A program made the translations under genes and the position numbers. 64,000 bases of DNA from Vibrio thalassae (lineage in GTDB: Bacteria; Pseudomonadota; Gammaproteobacteria; Enterobacterales; Vibrionaceae): the NCBI RefSeq assembly GCF_900089835.1, contig NZ_OANU01000123.1, positions 62,001 to 126,000 of the forward strand. The letters are read 5' to 3'. Each line of letters opens with the position of its first letter. The stretch's first letter is position 1. This document shows, in pieces, positions 1-9,362 of the stretch. The notes under the pieces are model-generated. The model worked only from the letters and a program-made list of their open reading frames with translations, searched no databases and was not told the origin of the DNA.

Positions 1-207
1 GGTGCCCCTAAAGGGAATGAGCTGTATTACTTTGCTAGCGTTGATAAAGCCAAGTTCCGTAAGCCAGTGGTTCCTGGCGACCAAATGATTATCGAAGTAG
101 AGTTTATCAAGGAACGTCGTGGCATTGCTGCCTTCAACGGTGTCGCAAAAGTTGATGGTGAGATTGTTTGTTCTGCTGAGCTAAAGTGTGCTCGTCGAGA
201 GTTTTAA
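1..207 (+). CDS. fabZ: 3-hydroxyacyl-ACP dehydratase FabZ, C-terminal part
   Basis: The window opens in frame inside this gene; 68 codons and the TAA stop are present. The peptide (GAPKGNELYYFASVDKAKFR, then a VVPGDQM and a KERRGIAAFNG segment) matches the C-terminal half of the hot-dog-fold FabZ dehydratase, which removes water from 3-hydroxyacyl-ACP in cytosolic fatty acid synthesis. The catalytic His lies upstream and is not visible. lpxA starts 1 bp after the stop, the fabZ-lpxA-lpxB order known from gammaproteobacteria, so the genes are probably translated from one transcript. Confidence 0.93.
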   Translation, partial: GAPKGNELYYFASVDKAKFRKPVVPGDQMIIEVEFIKERRGIAAFNGVAKVDGEIVCSAELKCARREF

Positions 208-208
208 T

Positions 209-997
209 ATGATTCATGAAACCGCTAAGATTCACCCTAGTGCTGTTATTGAAGGTAACGTTACTATCGGTGCTAATACAACAGTAGGTCCTTTTACCTA
301 TATCTCGGGTGACATCACAATTGGTGACAACAACGAGATCATGTCGCATGTTGTTATTAAAGGACATACGACAATAGGTAACGACAACCGAGTATTCCCA
401 CAGGCTATCATTGGTGAAGAAAACCAAGATAAAAAATACGGTGGTGAGGATACGCGAGTTGTGGTGGGTGACCGAAACGTCATCCGCGAAAGTGTGCAAA
501 TTCATCGCGGAACGGTTCAAGACAAGACCCAGACCGTTGTTGGCAACGATAATCTTCTCTGCGTTAATGCTCATATCGCCCATGATGTGATTGTAGGCAA
601 TCATACTCATATTGGTAACAATGCAATTTTGGGTGGTCACGTGACGGTTGGCGATTACGCTGGAGTAATGGCATTGTCAGCGATACATCCATTCTGTACG
701 GTTGGTGCTTACGCATATGTTGGTGGTTGTTCGGCTGTGGTACAAGATGTCCCTCCTTACGTTCTAGCACAAGGTAACCACGCCACTCCGTTTGGTCTTA
801 ACTTAGTTGGTCTTAAACGTAACGGTTTCGAAAAGGCTGAATTGCGTGCTCTACAAAAAGCATACAAAGAGATTTATCGTTCAGGTAAGACTCTGGCTGA
901 AGTGAAGCCGGTGCTTGCAGAAATGGCGCAAGAGTGGACTTCAGTACAACGCTTAGTGGATATTTTGGAAAACACTGAGCGTGGCATTATCCGCTAA
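209..997 (+). CDS. lpxA: UDP-N-acetylglucosamine acyltransferase LpxA
   Basis: LpxA moves a 3-hydroxyacyl chain from ACP to UDP-GlcNAc, the first step of lipid A synthesis, in the cytosol. The protein is 262 aa, the E. coli length. The N-terminal two thirds is a left-handed beta helix with hexapeptide repeats (VTIGAN, ITIGDN, TTIGND). The catalytic His falls at residue 125 in the AHIAHD segment, as in E. coli. I chose the ATG at 209; an in-frame GTG at 188 lies inside fabZ and would add seven residues not seen in the family. An intrinsic terminator candidate follows the gene. Confidence 0.97.
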   Translation: MIHETAKIHPSAVIEGNVTIGANTTVGPFTYISGDITIGDNNEIMSHVVIKGHTTIGNDNRVFPQAIIGEENQDKKYGGEDTRVVVGDRNVIRESVQIHRGTVQDKTQTVVGNDNLLCVNAHIAHDVIVGNHTHIGNNAILGGHVTVGDYAGVMALSAIHPFCTVGAYAYVGGCSAVVQDVPPYVLAQGNHATPFGLNLVGLKRNGFEKAELRALQKAYKEIYRSGKTLAEVKPVLAEMAQEWTSVQRLVDILENTERGIIR

Positions 998-1021
998 CGT
1001 AGGCTTTGTTAGTACAAGAAA

Positions 1022-1048
1022 GATCGCTAATTAGTTAGCGGTCTTTTT
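1022..1048 (+). terminator. Intrinsic terminator candidate after lpxA
   Basis: A 9-bp stem with one G-T wobble (1022-1030 with 1035-1043, loop of 4) is followed by five T residues. It lies between lpxA and lpxB, so it may only reduce readthrough, because lpxB usually shares the lpxA transcript. Confidence 0.6.
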
Positions 1049-1094
1049 CTGTTTTATGGTATTCGAGAAATTTGGGCGAAAATAAGGACTGGTA

Positions 1095-2237
1095 ATGGAA
1101 CGACCATTGCGAATTGGTATCGTTGCTGGCGAACTCTCTGGAGACACTCTGGGTGAGGGCTTCATCAAAGCAATAAAACAACAATATCCAGATGCTGAGT
1201 TTGTTGGTATCAGTGGCCCTAAGATGATTGCTCAAGGCTGCGATTCTCTGTTTGATATGGAAGAGCTGGCGGTGATGGGGCTGGTGGAAGTTCTAGGACG
1301 CTTGAGACGCTTATTGCATGTCAAAGCTGAGCTGGTGACCTACTTTACGGAAAACCCAGTCGACGTATTTGTCGGCATTGATGCGCCTGATTTTAATTTG
1401 CGTCTCGAACTAGACCTTAAAAAAGCAGGAACCAAAACGGTTCATTATGTGAGTCCCTCTGTCTGGGCTTGGAGACAAAAACGAATCCATAAAATTGCAG
1501 AGGCGACGGACCTTGTACTGGCTTTCTTACCATTTGAAAAAGCTTTCTATGACAAGTTCCAAGTTCCTTGCGAGTTTGTTGGTCATACCTTAGCGGATAC
1601 TATCCCTCTTGAATCCGATGCGAAGCACGCGCGCGAACTATTAGGATTAGCGGCGGATAAAAAATGGCTGGCAGTATTACCTGGTAGTCGTAGCAATGAG
1701 CTAAAGATGTTGTCACAACCGTTTATTGAGGCTTGCGTGAAATTGCATCAAGACGACCCAGACCTTGGATTTGTCGTGGCTGCAGTCAACGAAAAACGCA
1801 AGCAGCAGTTCATTGAAGCGTGGCAGAGTATCGCACCTCAGCTAGATTTTCATATTGTCCTAGATACCGCCCGCAATGTTATCACTGCGGCTGATGCCGT
1901 GTTACTGGCCTCTGGTACGGTCGCTCTAGAGTGCATGCTACTAAAAAGACCCATGGTCGTTGGTTATAAAATGAATGCGATAACGGCATTTCTAGCGAAG
2001 TGGTTGGTAAAAACCAAATACGTCTCCTTACCGAATATTCTCGCTGATGATGAGATAGTAAAAGAATTCCTGTTGGAAGCTTGTACGCCAGAAAACTTGT
2101 ACAATGAGCTGACAACGCTTCTTAGTAGCGACCAGAGTGCAGTGATTGCCAAGTTCACAGAAATGCATCACTGGATTCGCAAAGACGCCGATAAACAAGC
2201 GGCAAATGCGGTGTTAAATCTAATTGGAAAGTTATGA
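1095..2237 (+). CDS. lpxB: Lipid-A-disaccharide synthase LpxB
   Basis: LpxB is a peripheral membrane glycosyltransferase (GT-B fold) that joins UDP-2,3-diacylglucosamine to lipid X to give the tetraacyl disaccharide 1-phosphate of lipid A. The 380 residues fit the family (E. coli 382). Visible hallmarks are the N-terminal GIVAGELSGDTLG segment, VHYVSPSVWAW near residue 120, VLPGSRSNELK near residue 200 and the LLASGTVALE segment near residue 275 that binds the nucleotide sugar. Its stop overlaps the rnhB start by 4 bp (ATGA), which suggests translational coupling. Confidence 0.97.
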   Translation: MERPLRIGIVAGELSGDTLGEGFIKAIKQQYPDAEFVGISGPKMIAQGCDSLFDMEELAVMGLVEVLGRLRRLLHVKAELVTYFTENPVDVFVGIDAPDFNLRLELDLKKAGTKTVHYVSPSVWAWRQKRIHKIAEATDLVLAFLPFEKAFYDKFQVPCEFVGHTLADTIPLESDAKHARELLGLAADKKWLAVLPGSRSNELKMLSQPFIEACVKLHQDDPDLGFVVAAVNEKRKQQFIEAWQSIAPQLDFHIVLDTARNVITAADAVLLASGTVALECMLLKRPMVVGYKMNAITAFLAKWLVKTKYVSLPNILADDEIVKEFLLEACTPENLYNELTTLLSSDQSAVIAKFTEMHHWIRKDADKQAANAVLNLIGKL

Positions 2238-2860
2238 CAACTAAGAACAAAAATGCTGAGCTACCCCCCTTCGATTATCCGCAGGGCTACTCATTCGTTG
2301 CTGGTGTTGATGAGGTAGGCAGAGGGCCTTTAGTGGGTGATGTCGTCACTGCCGCGGTTATTTTGGATCCAAACAAGCCGATTGAAGGGTTGAATGATTC
2401 AAAGAAACTGTCTGAGAAAAAGCGGCTGGCACTGTATCCGGAGATCAAGGAAAAAGCACTAGCTTGGGCTGTCGGGCGTTGCTCACCAGCAGAAATCGAT
2501 GAGTTGAACATCCTACAAGCGACGATGGTAGCAATGCAGCGAGCCGTCTCAGGGCTGCAAGTGCAACCTGATATGGTGCTTATTGACGGCAACCGAACAC
2601 CAAAGTTACCTATGAATGCTCAAGCGGTTGTTAAGGGTGATTTACGCGTTGCAGAAATTAGTGCGGCATCAATTATCGCAAAAGTTGTTCGTGACCAAGA
2701 AATGGAAGAGCTTGACCAACAACATCCGCAATTTGGTTTTGCAAAGCACAAAGGTTATCCAACCAAAGCGCACTTTGAAGCTATTGAGCAACATGGTGTC
2801 ATTGCGGAGCACCGTAAAAGTTTTAAACCAGTCAAACGCGCATTAGGTATTGAAGACTAA
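2234..2860 (+). CDS. rnhB: Ribonuclease HII
   Basis: RNase HII cuts the RNA strand of RNA/DNA hybrids and starts removal of single ribonucleotides from DNA. The protein is 208 aa. The acidic metal-binding residues are visible: D and E in AGVDEVGRGPL (about residues 25-35), D in VLIDGNRTP and D in IIAKVVRDQEM. The start overlaps the lpxB stop by 4 bp. The order lpxB-rnhB-dnaE is the same as in E. coli. Confidence 0.97.
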   Translation: MTTKNKNAELPPFDYPQGYSFVAGVDEVGRGPLVGDVVTAAVILDPNKPIEGLNDSKKLSEKKRLALYPEIKEKALAWAVGRCSPAEIDELNILQATMVAMQRAVSGLQVQPDMVLIDGNRTPKLPMNAQAVVKGDLRVAEISAASIIAKVVRDQEMEELDQQHPQFGFAKHKGYPTKAHFEAIEQHGVIAEHRKSFKPVKRALGIED

Positions 2861-2948
2861 TTCGCGTTACCTGTTTCAAAGGTCGTAGTATTACGACTCG
2901 TTACAATATGATTCGCCAAATAATCGTCGTGGCAATTTAGGATTTATT

Positions 2949-5900
2949 ATGTCAGACCCCAAGTTTATACACCTTCGAGTTCACAGTGACTTCTCCATGG
3001 TCGATGGTCTATCGAAGGTGCCAGCACTAGTAAAAAAAGTGGCAGAAATGGGTATGCCAGCAATGGCACTGACCGATTTCACCAACCTTTGTGGGTTAGT
3101 GAAATTTTATGGTAATGCACACGCTGAAGGAGTTAAGCCACTGATTGGTTCTGATTTTTCCCTTCAGTCTGACGAATTTGGCAGTGAGTTAACACGTATT
3201 ACGGTATTGGCTGCAGATAGTACGGGTTATAACAATCTTACGTTGCTGATCTCAAAAGCTTACCTTAGAGGCCACATTCAGCATCAGCCAGTCATAGACA
3301 AAGCTTGGTTAGCAGAGTTATCCGAAGGCCTGATTGTACTGTCTGGAGCCAAAGAAGGAGAGGTCGGTAAAGCGCTTCTAAAAGGTAATGTTACTCTAGC
3401 TAAGCAGTGTGCCCAGTTCTATCAAACGCATTTTCCAAACCGCTACTATTTAGAGTTGATCCGCACGGGGCGTGCAGACGAAGAAAGCTACTTACACCTT
3501 GCTGTCGAGTTAGCAGAAGAACTTGATCTGCCAGTTGTCGCGACTAACGAGGTCGTGTTCGTCGATAAAGAGCTCTTTGATGCGCATGAAATTCGCGTTG
3601 CGATTCATGATGGCTACACGCTGGATGATCCCAAACGTCCTAAAAACTACAGTGCTCAGCAGTACCTTCGTAGTGAAGAAGAGATGTGTGAGCTATTTGC
3701 GGATATCCCAGAAGCACTGCAGAACTCTGTAGAAATTGCTAAGCGTTGTAATGTGACGGTTCGTCTTGGTGAATATTTCTTACCTGCGTTTCCTACTGAA
3801 GGTATGAAAGAGACAGATTTCTTGGTAATGAAATCAAGAGAAGGTCTTGAAGAGCGCTTGGAGTTTTTGTTCCCGGATGAAGCGGTGCGATCAGAACGTC
3901 GCCCAGAATATGACGACCGATTGCAGGTTGAACTTGATGTGATCAACCAAATGGGCTTTCCCGGCTACTTCTTGATCGTTATGGAATTTATCCAGTGGTC
4001 AAAAGACAATGAGATTCCCGTAGGACCCGGGCGAGGTTCGGGTGCGGGTTCGTTGGTGGCTTATGCGCTTAAAATCACCGACCTTGATCCATTGGAATAC
4101 GACCTGCTTTTCGAACGATTCTTGAACCCAGAACGTGTCTCCATGCCCGATTTCGATGTCGATTTCTGTATGGATAAACGTGATCAAGTTATTGACCACG
4201 TCGCAGAGATGTATGGACGGGATGCCGTATCGCAGATCATTACTTTTGGTACTATGGCGGCAAAGGCGGTAATTCGAGATGTAGGTCGCGTATTAGGTCA
4301 CCCGTTTGGTTTCGTCGATCGCATATCAAAACTGATTCCTGCCGACCCAGGAATGACATTAGAGAAAGCGTTTAAAGCCGAGCCCGCTCTGCCTCAACTT
4401 TATGATGGCGATGAAGAAGTTCGTGATCTTATTGATATGTGTCGCATACTGGAAGGTTGTACGCGAAATGCGGGTAAGCACGCTGGTGGGGTTGTAATTT
4501 CACCGACTACGATTACTGATTTCGCGCCGATTTATGCCGATTCTGAAGGGTACTTCCCAGTTACTCAATTTGATAAGAATGACGTTGAGACCGCTGGCTT
4601 GGTTAAGTTCGACTTCTTAGGGCTGAGAACACTAACCATCATCGACTGGGCACTAGGACTGATTAACCCTCGACTCGAAAAAGAGGGCAAAGATCCGGTA
4701 CGAATTGAATCGATACCATTGGATGATGCGGCATCATTCCAACTGCTGCAAAACTCAGAAACCACGGCGGTATTCCAGTTGGAATCTCGTGGCATGAAAG
4801 AACTCATCAAGCGTCTTCAGCCAGACTGTTTTGAAGATATCATCGCATTGGTGGCGCTGTTCCGTCCAGGGCCATTGCAGTCGGGCATGGTAGATAACTT
4901 TATCGACCGTAAACATGGGCGAGAGGCGGTTTCTTATCCTGACGAAACTTGGCAACATGAGTCTCTAAAAGAAACACTAGAGCCGACTTACGGCATTATC
5001 TTGTACCAAGAACAAGTAATGCAAATTGCACAGATCTTAGCGGGTTACACGCTAGGTGGTGCAGATATGTTGCGCCGTGCAATGGGTAAGAAAAAGCCGG
5101 AAGAAATGGCGAAGCAGCGTGCTGTTTTTGAAGAAGGCGCGATAAACAACGGTGTTGATGGCGAACTGGCCATGAAGATCTTCGACTTAGTAGAAAAGTT
5201 CGCAGGTTATGGCTTTAATAAATCGCACTCAGCGGCCTACGCTCTGGTCTCTTATCAAACACTTTGGCTGAAAACGCACTATCCGGCTGAATTTATGGCA
5301 GCGGTAATGACGGCTGATATGGACAATACCGAGAAAGTTGTCGGTCTGGTTGATGAATGCTTCCGTATGAAGCTCAAAGTATTACCACCGGATATTAATG
5401 CTGGCCTTTTCCGTTTCAATGTGAACGAAGAAGGGGCGATCGTTTATGGTATTGGCGCAATTAAAGGTGTTGGTGAAGGCCCTATTGATGTCATTATCGA
5501 AGCGCGTAATAAAGGTGGGCATTTCCGAGATTTGTTCGACTTCTGTGCTCGCATCGACATTAAGAAAGTGAACAAGCGCGTGATTGAAAAGCTCATTATG
5601 TCAGGAGCGCTTGACCGACTTGGTCCGCATCGTGCCGCGATGATGGCATCACTGAACGATGCGGTGAAAGCGGCGAGCCAACACCATCAGGCCGAAGCCT
5701 TTGGTCAGGCAGACATGTTTGGTGTGCTGACTGATGCTCCAGAGGATGTGGAACACAAATATACTCAAGTACCACCTTGGCCGGAAAAAGTGTGGTTAGA
5801 AGGTGAGCGAGAAACTTTGGGGCTTTATTTGACGGGGCACCCAATAAACGCCTATCTTAAGGAACTTACCAAATACACCAGTTGTCGACTAAAAGATGCG

Positions 5901-6428
5901 ACCCCAACAAGGCGCGATCAATCTTTGACAGTGGCAGGTTTGGTGATTGCTGCTCGAGTGATGACAACTAAGCGCGGAACACGTATCGGACTGATGACTT
6001 TGGATGACCGCAGCGGTCGTATGGAAGTGATGTTGTTCTCAGATGCGTTAGATAAATATGCTGAATTGTTAGAAAAAGATAAAATAGTGGTTGTTTCTGG
6101 ACAGGTCAGCTTTGATGACTTCAATGGTGGCCTTAAAATGTCAGGCCGCGAAGTTTTAGATTTAGGTAGCGCTCGTGAAAAATTTACGCGGGGCGTATCC
6201 ATTTCGTTGCTAGAGCAACAAATAGATGAGCGCTTTTACCAGCGCTTCACAGAAATATTAACCCCCCACAAAGCTGGGACGGTACCTGTTAATATTTACT
6301 ATCAGCGTGCCGATGCACGCGCAAAACTTACGCTAGGAACAGAATGGCGTGTAACGCCCAATGATGCGTTACTAGAAGAATTACAGCAGTTACTTGGTAA
6401 AGACCAGGTTGAACTCGAATTTAACTAA
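2949..6428 (+). CDS. dnaE: DNA polymerase III subunit alpha
   Basis: This is the replicative polymerase subunit of the PolIII holoenzyme. At 1159 aa it matches E. coli (1160). An N-terminal PHP domain (from HLRVHSDFSMVDG) is followed by the C-family polymerase core. The catalytic aspartates fall at D401 and D403 (PDFDVDF) and D555 (VKFDFLG), the same numbers as in E. coli. A helix-hairpin-helix region, an OB-fold (from about residue 990, LTVAGLVIAARV) and the tau-binding C-terminus follow. It sits 88 bp after rnhB and 49 bp before accA, so the block probably forms one long transcript with internal promoters. Confidence 0.98.
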   Translation: MSDPKFIHLRVHSDFSMVDGLSKVPALVKKVAEMGMPAMALTDFTNLCGLVKFYGNAHAEGVKPLIGSDFSLQSDEFGSELTRITVLAADSTGYNNLTLLISKAYLRGHIQHQPVIDKAWLAELSEGLIVLSGAKEGEVGKALLKGNVTLAKQCAQFYQTHFPNRYYLELIRTGRADEESYLHLAVELAEELDLPVVATNEVVFVDKELFDAHEIRVAIHDGYTLDDPKRPKNYSAQQYLRSEEEMCELFADIPEALQNSVEIAKRCNVTVRLGEYFLPAFPTEGMKETDFLVMKSREGLEERLEFLFPDEAVRSERRPEYDDRLQVELDVINQMGFPGYFLIVMEFIQWSKDNEIPVGPGRGSGAGSLVAYALKITDLDPLEYDLLFERFLNPERVSMPDFDVDFCMDKRDQVIDHVAEMYGRDAVSQIITFGTMAAKAVIRDVGRVLGHPFGFVDRISKLIPADPGMTLEKAFKAEPALPQLYDGDEEVRDLIDMCRILEGCTRNAGKHAGGVVISPTTITDFAPIYADSEGYFPVTQFDKNDVETAGLVKFDFLGLRTLTIIDWALGLINPRLEKEGKDPVRIESIPLDDAASFQLLQNSETTAVFQLESRGMKELIKRLQPDCFEDIIALVALFRPGPLQSGMVDNFIDRKHGREAVSYPDETWQHESLKETLEPTYGIILYQEQVMQIAQILAGYTLGGADMLRRAMGKKKPEEMAKQRAVFEEGAINNGVDGELAMKIFDLVEKFAGYGFNKSHSAAYALVSYQTLWLKTHYPAEFMAAVMTADMDNTEKVVGLVDECFRMKLKVLPPDINAGLFRFNVNEEGAIVYGIGAIKGVGEGPIDVIIEARNKGGHFRDLFDFCARIDIKKVNKRVIEKLIMSGALDRLGPHRAAMMASLNDAVKAASQHHQAEAFGQADMFGVLTDAPEDVEHKYTQVPPWPEKVWLEGERETLGLYLTGHPINAYLKELTKYTSCRLKDATPTRRDQSLTVAGLVIAARVMTTKRGTRIGLMTLDDRSGRMEVMLFSDALDKYAELLEKDKIVVVSGQVSFDDFNGGLKMSGREVLDLGSAREKFTRGVSISLLEQQIDERFYQRFTEILTPHKAGTVPVNIYYQRADARAKLTLGTEWRVTPNDALLEELQQLLGKDQVELEFN

Positions 6429-6477
6429 TTGAGTCCCAGAGCAAAAGATTTGGGGCTGAATCGAAAAGGATTCACAG

Positions 6478-7437
6478 ATGAGCTTGAACTTTCTTGAATT
6501 TGAAAAGCCAATTGCCGAACTAGAAGCAAAGATTGAAGCATTGCGTGACGTTTCTCGTCATGGTGGTGATAGTGCAATTGACTTAGATAAAGAAATTGAA
6601 CAACTAGAGAAAAAGAGCTTAGAGCTTAAGAAAAAAATCTTTAGTGACCTGGGTGCGTGGCAAGTGGCACAACTTGCACGTCATCCACAGCGTCCATACA
6701 CGTTAGATTATGTAGAACATGTATTTACCGAGTTTGATGAACTGGCTGGCGATCGCGCGTTTGCAGACGATAAAGCGATTGTCGGCGGTATGGCTCGTCT
6801 AGATGGCCGTCCGGTTATGATCATTGGTCATCAAAAAGGTCGCGAAACTAAAGAGAAAGTGAAACGTAACTTTGGTATGCCGAAGCCTGAGGGTTATCGC
6901 AAAGCACTACGCCTGATGAGAATGGCAGAACGTTTTAACATGCCAATCATTACATTTATCGATACGGCGGGTGCTTATCCAGGTGTTGGTGCGGAAGAGC
7001 GCGGTCAATCAGAAGCGATAGCCATGAACCTAAAAGTCATGGCTGGCCTAAAAGTACCAGTCATCTGTAATGTTGTCGGTGAAGGCGGCTCTGGTGGTGC
7101 TCTAGCGATTGGTGTGGGTGATTACGTAAACATGTTGCAATATTCAACCTATTCGGTGATCTCTCCGGAAGGTTGTGCATCGATTTTATGGCGTGATTCC
7201 GATAAAGCTCCACAAGCTGCGGAAGCGATGGGGCTGGTTGCTCCTCGTCTAAAAGAGCTTGAGTTAATTGATGAAATCATCGAGGAGCCACTGGGTGGTG
7301 CACATCGTGATCGTGCGCAAATGGCTGCCAACATGAAAGCAACACTATTACGCCAACTGCAAGAGCTGGACCAGCTTGAGAATGAAGACTTGCTTGAACG
7401 TCGTTATCAACGTTTGATGAGTTATGGCTACTGCTAA
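6478..7437 (+). CDS. accA: Acetyl-CoA carboxylase carboxyltransferase subunit alpha
   Basis: AccA with AccD moves the carboxyl group from carboxybiotin to acetyl-CoA, giving malonyl-CoA for fatty acid synthesis in the cytosol. The 319 residues equal the E. coli length. The crotonase-like core is plain: MIIGHQKGRETKEK, the TFIDTAGAYPGVGAEERGQ segment and VGEGGSGGALAIGVGD (oxyanion-hole region). The start has a GGATTCACAG spacer-type ribosome site just upstream. A strong terminator after the stop ends the lpx-dnaE-accA block. Confidence 0.98.
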   Translation: MSLNFLEFEKPIAELEAKIEALRDVSRHGGDSAIDLDKEIEQLEKKSLELKKKIFSDLGAWQVAQLARHPQRPYTLDYVEHVFTEFDELAGDRAFADDKAIVGGMARLDGRPVMIIGHQKGRETKEKVKRNFGMPKPEGYRKALRLMRMAERFNMPIITFIDTAGAYPGVGAEERGQSEAIAMNLKVMAGLKVPVICNVVGEGGSGGALAIGVGDYVNMLQYSTYSVISPEGCASILWRDSDKAPQAAEAMGLVAPRLKELELIDEIIEEPLGGAHRDRAQMAANMKATLLRQLQELDQLENEDLLERRYQRLMSYGYC

Positions 7438-7458
7438 GTAGAAACTCTTTATATAATA

Positions 7459-7485
7459 AGGCGAGCGAGAAGCTCGCCTTTTTTT
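7459..7485 (+). terminator. Intrinsic terminator after accA
   Basis: A perfect 8-bp stem (7459-7466 with 7472-7479, loop GAGAA) runs into a tract of seven T residues. It closes the accA transcript 22 bp before tilS. Confidence 0.9.
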
Positions 7486-7506
7486 GATCTAACCTAGGAA
7501 AAAACC

Positions 7507-8820
7507 ATGACTCTGTATCAACAATTTTCTCAAGTGCTTGATGAGCAACAAGTGATGCACGGCAAGCTCATTGTTGGATTTAGTGGAGGGATGGATTCAC
7601 GAGTTCTACTACGATTAGCAGCCCGCTATTGCAAACAACACTCAATCGCCTGTTTAGCAGTACATGTACATCATGGGCTGAGTGCCAATGCCGATGAGTG
7701 GCAAATTCATTGTGAGCGCTGGGCGAAAGAGGAAGCTGTTGAGTTTGTGTGTGAACGCGTGATACTGGCGAAAGACTCGGGTGACAGCCTTGAGCAGTTA
7801 GCGCGTCAAGCTCGATATCAAGCATTGTGTCAACATATTGAGAACGGCGATCTACTGCTCACCGGTCAACACCTTGATGATCAAGCAGAGACGATGCTTT
7901 TGGCCTTAAAGCGTGGTAGTGGGCCCAAGGGGCTCTCTTCAATGGCCTCTTCAATGGCCTTTAGTTTAGGGACGTTAGTTCGTCCTCTTTTGAATGCTAC
8001 GCGACGAGATATCGAGCGCTACGCTCAGCAGCAGCAATTGCAGTGGGTAGAGGACGAAAGTAATACAGACACTCGATTTGATCGTAATTTTCTACGCCAA
8101 AACGTGTTACCCGTTCTTAGCCAGCGGTGGCCTAGCTTTGCTCACGCGGCAAGTCGAAGCGCGAGGTTATGTGCAAAGCAAGAGCAGCTACTTAAAGAGC
8201 TATTGTTGCCAGAGCTTGAGGCTAGTCTGACGGAGTTTCAAGGGTTGAATATCACTACGATGTTATTGCACTCTGATTTAAAAAGGGAGCAACTGCTTAG
8301 ATTGTGGTTAGACATCAATACCTCGTTGATGCCAACAGAAGTGCAACTGGGTAAAATCTGGCAGGAAGTCGCCTTGGCCCGGGCAGATGCTAACCCAGCT
8401 CTAAGCTTGGCTGGTGGTTCAATTAGACGGAGTAACGGTGAGTTACACTGGGTGGCGACTTGCGCTGATGTCAGCAGTTGGAAGCAAGAATGGCTAGGTA
8501 AGACGTCTTTAGAACTGCCAGATAATTTGGGGACGTTAACGCTTGTCGATTTGACCAACGGAGAGAAAATGACACTGGAACGTCAAACACTTACCGGGGA
8601 ATTGCATGTGAGTTTTAACCCCGAAGGATTGAGCGCTCATCCTTATGGTAGAGCAGGTTCCCGTAAGCTAAAAAAGCTATTTCAAGAACACAATGTACCG
8701 AGTTGGCAGAGGCGTCGAATGCCTATTTTAATGTTAGATAACAAGGTCGTTGCTGTTGCTAACCTATTTGTAGATAAAGCATTTTATGGTTCAGATTGTG
8801 AACTGGTGTGGGACAAGTGA
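7507..8820 (+). CDS. tilS: tRNA(Ile)-lysidine synthetase
   Basis: TilS attaches lysine to C34 of tRNA-Ile(CAU) with ATP, so the tRNA reads AUA and is charged with Ile. The protein is 437 aa (E. coli 432). The N-type ATP PP-loop signature SGGMDS is at residues 26-31, followed by VHVHHGLSANADEW and the TGQHLDDQAETMLL segment. The C-terminal substrate-binding domain ends with the GRAGSRKLKKLFQEHNVPSW motif. It lies between the accA terminator and a cytochrome c gene whose promoter overlaps the tilS end. Confidence 0.96.
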   Translation: MTLYQQFSQVLDEQQVMHGKLIVGFSGGMDSRVLLRLAARYCKQHSIACLAVHVHHGLSANADEWQIHCERWAKEEAVEFVCERVILAKDSGDSLEQLARQARYQALCQHIENGDLLLTGQHLDDQAETMLLALKRGSGPKGLSSMASSMAFSLGTLVRPLLNATRRDIERYAQQQQLQWVEDESNTDTRFDRNFLRQNVLPVLSQRWPSFAHAASRSARLCAKQEQLLKELLLPELEASLTEFQGLNITTMLLHSDLKREQLLRLWLDINTSLMPTEVQLGKIWQEVALARADANPALSLAGGSIRRSNGELHWVATCADVSSWKQEWLGKTSLELPDNLGTLTLVDLTNGEKMTLERQTLTGELHVSFNPEGLSAHPYGRAGSRKLKKLFQEHNVPSWQRRRMPILMLDNKVVAVANLFVDKAFYGSDCELVWDK

Positions 8821-8827
8821 CCACATT

Positions 8828-8855
8828 TTGTGTAAGAATCGTATACAATTATAAC
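8828..8855 (+). promoter_or_regulatory. Candidate sigma-70 promoter for the cytochrome c gene
   Basis: TTGTGT (8828-8833), a 16-bp spacer and TATAAC (8850-8855) lie about 75 bp upstream of the cytochrome c start, just past the tilS stop. An alternative -10 is TACAAT at 8844-8849. Prediction by eye only. Confidence 0.35.
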
Positions 8856-8932
8856 GCGCCAGAAATGGCACAGCGATATTAATAACATATGCTGTTATCT
8901 GGCTTATATGGAAATACACAGAAGGTAAAGCA

Positions 8933-9244
8933 ATGAAAAATATGGTAATTAGTGCAGTACTAGCCGCTGGGCTTATGAGCGGTTCGGCATTGGCTGCTGA
9001 CATTGAAGCTGGTAAAGCGAAAGCTGCGATTTGTGCAGCTTGTCATGGTGCTGATGGCATCGCAGTAATTCCAGGCTACCCAAATCTTAAGGGACAGAAC
9101 GAACAGTATTTAGTGACATCCATTAAAGCCTACAAGAATAAAGAACGCTCAGGTGGTTTGGCTGCGGTCATGCAAGCCCAAGCCTCGATGCTAAGTGATG
9201 AAGATATTGCGAATGTGGCCGCGTACTACGCGAATATGAAGTAA
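8933..9244 (+). CDS. Small periplasmic c-type cytochrome
   Basis: A 103-aa precursor with a Sec signal peptide (about 21 residues, ending SGSALA before ADIEAG). The mature protein has one covalent heme site, CAACH, near residue 33, and a Met in the MQAQASMLSDEDIANVAAYY segment that is the likely sixth heme ligand. This is the single-domain class I cytochrome type resembling half of cytochrome c4 or c5; such proteins carry electrons in the periplasm between the bc1 complex and terminal oxidases or reductases. The partner cannot be named. It is flanked by its own likely promoter and a strong terminator, so it is monocistronic. Confidence 0.9.
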   Translation: MKNMVISAVLAAGLMSGSALAADIEAGKAKAAICAACHGADGIAVIPGYPNLKGQNEQYLVTSIKAYKNKERSGGLAAVMQAQASMLSDEDIANVAAYYANMK

Positions 9245-9268
9245 TAAAACTATTAATAGTTAACCGAG

Positions 9269-9296
9269 AACCCGAAGTTTGACTTCGGGTTTTTTG
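9269..9296 (+). terminator. Intrinsic terminator after cytochrome c gene
   Basis: A perfect 10-bp stem (9269-9278 with 9282-9291) with a TTG loop and a following T tract lies 25 bp after the stop. Confidence 0.92.
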
Positions 9297-9362
9297 TTTT
9301 CGTTGATTGTTGGCTCAGCCTGCCAGATAATGGAGTCAATCAATGAGGTTTAAGGGAAGAAC

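Noticed and set aside
188..208. Seven-codon upstream extension of lpxA from GTG
   Set aside because: It lies inside the fabZ coding end; the ATG at 209 gives the exact family length and start.
9297..9362. Sigma-54 promoter before glnB (TGGCTC with a nearby GC)
   Set aside because: The GG and GC are 8 bases apart instead of 10, so the geometry does not fit.
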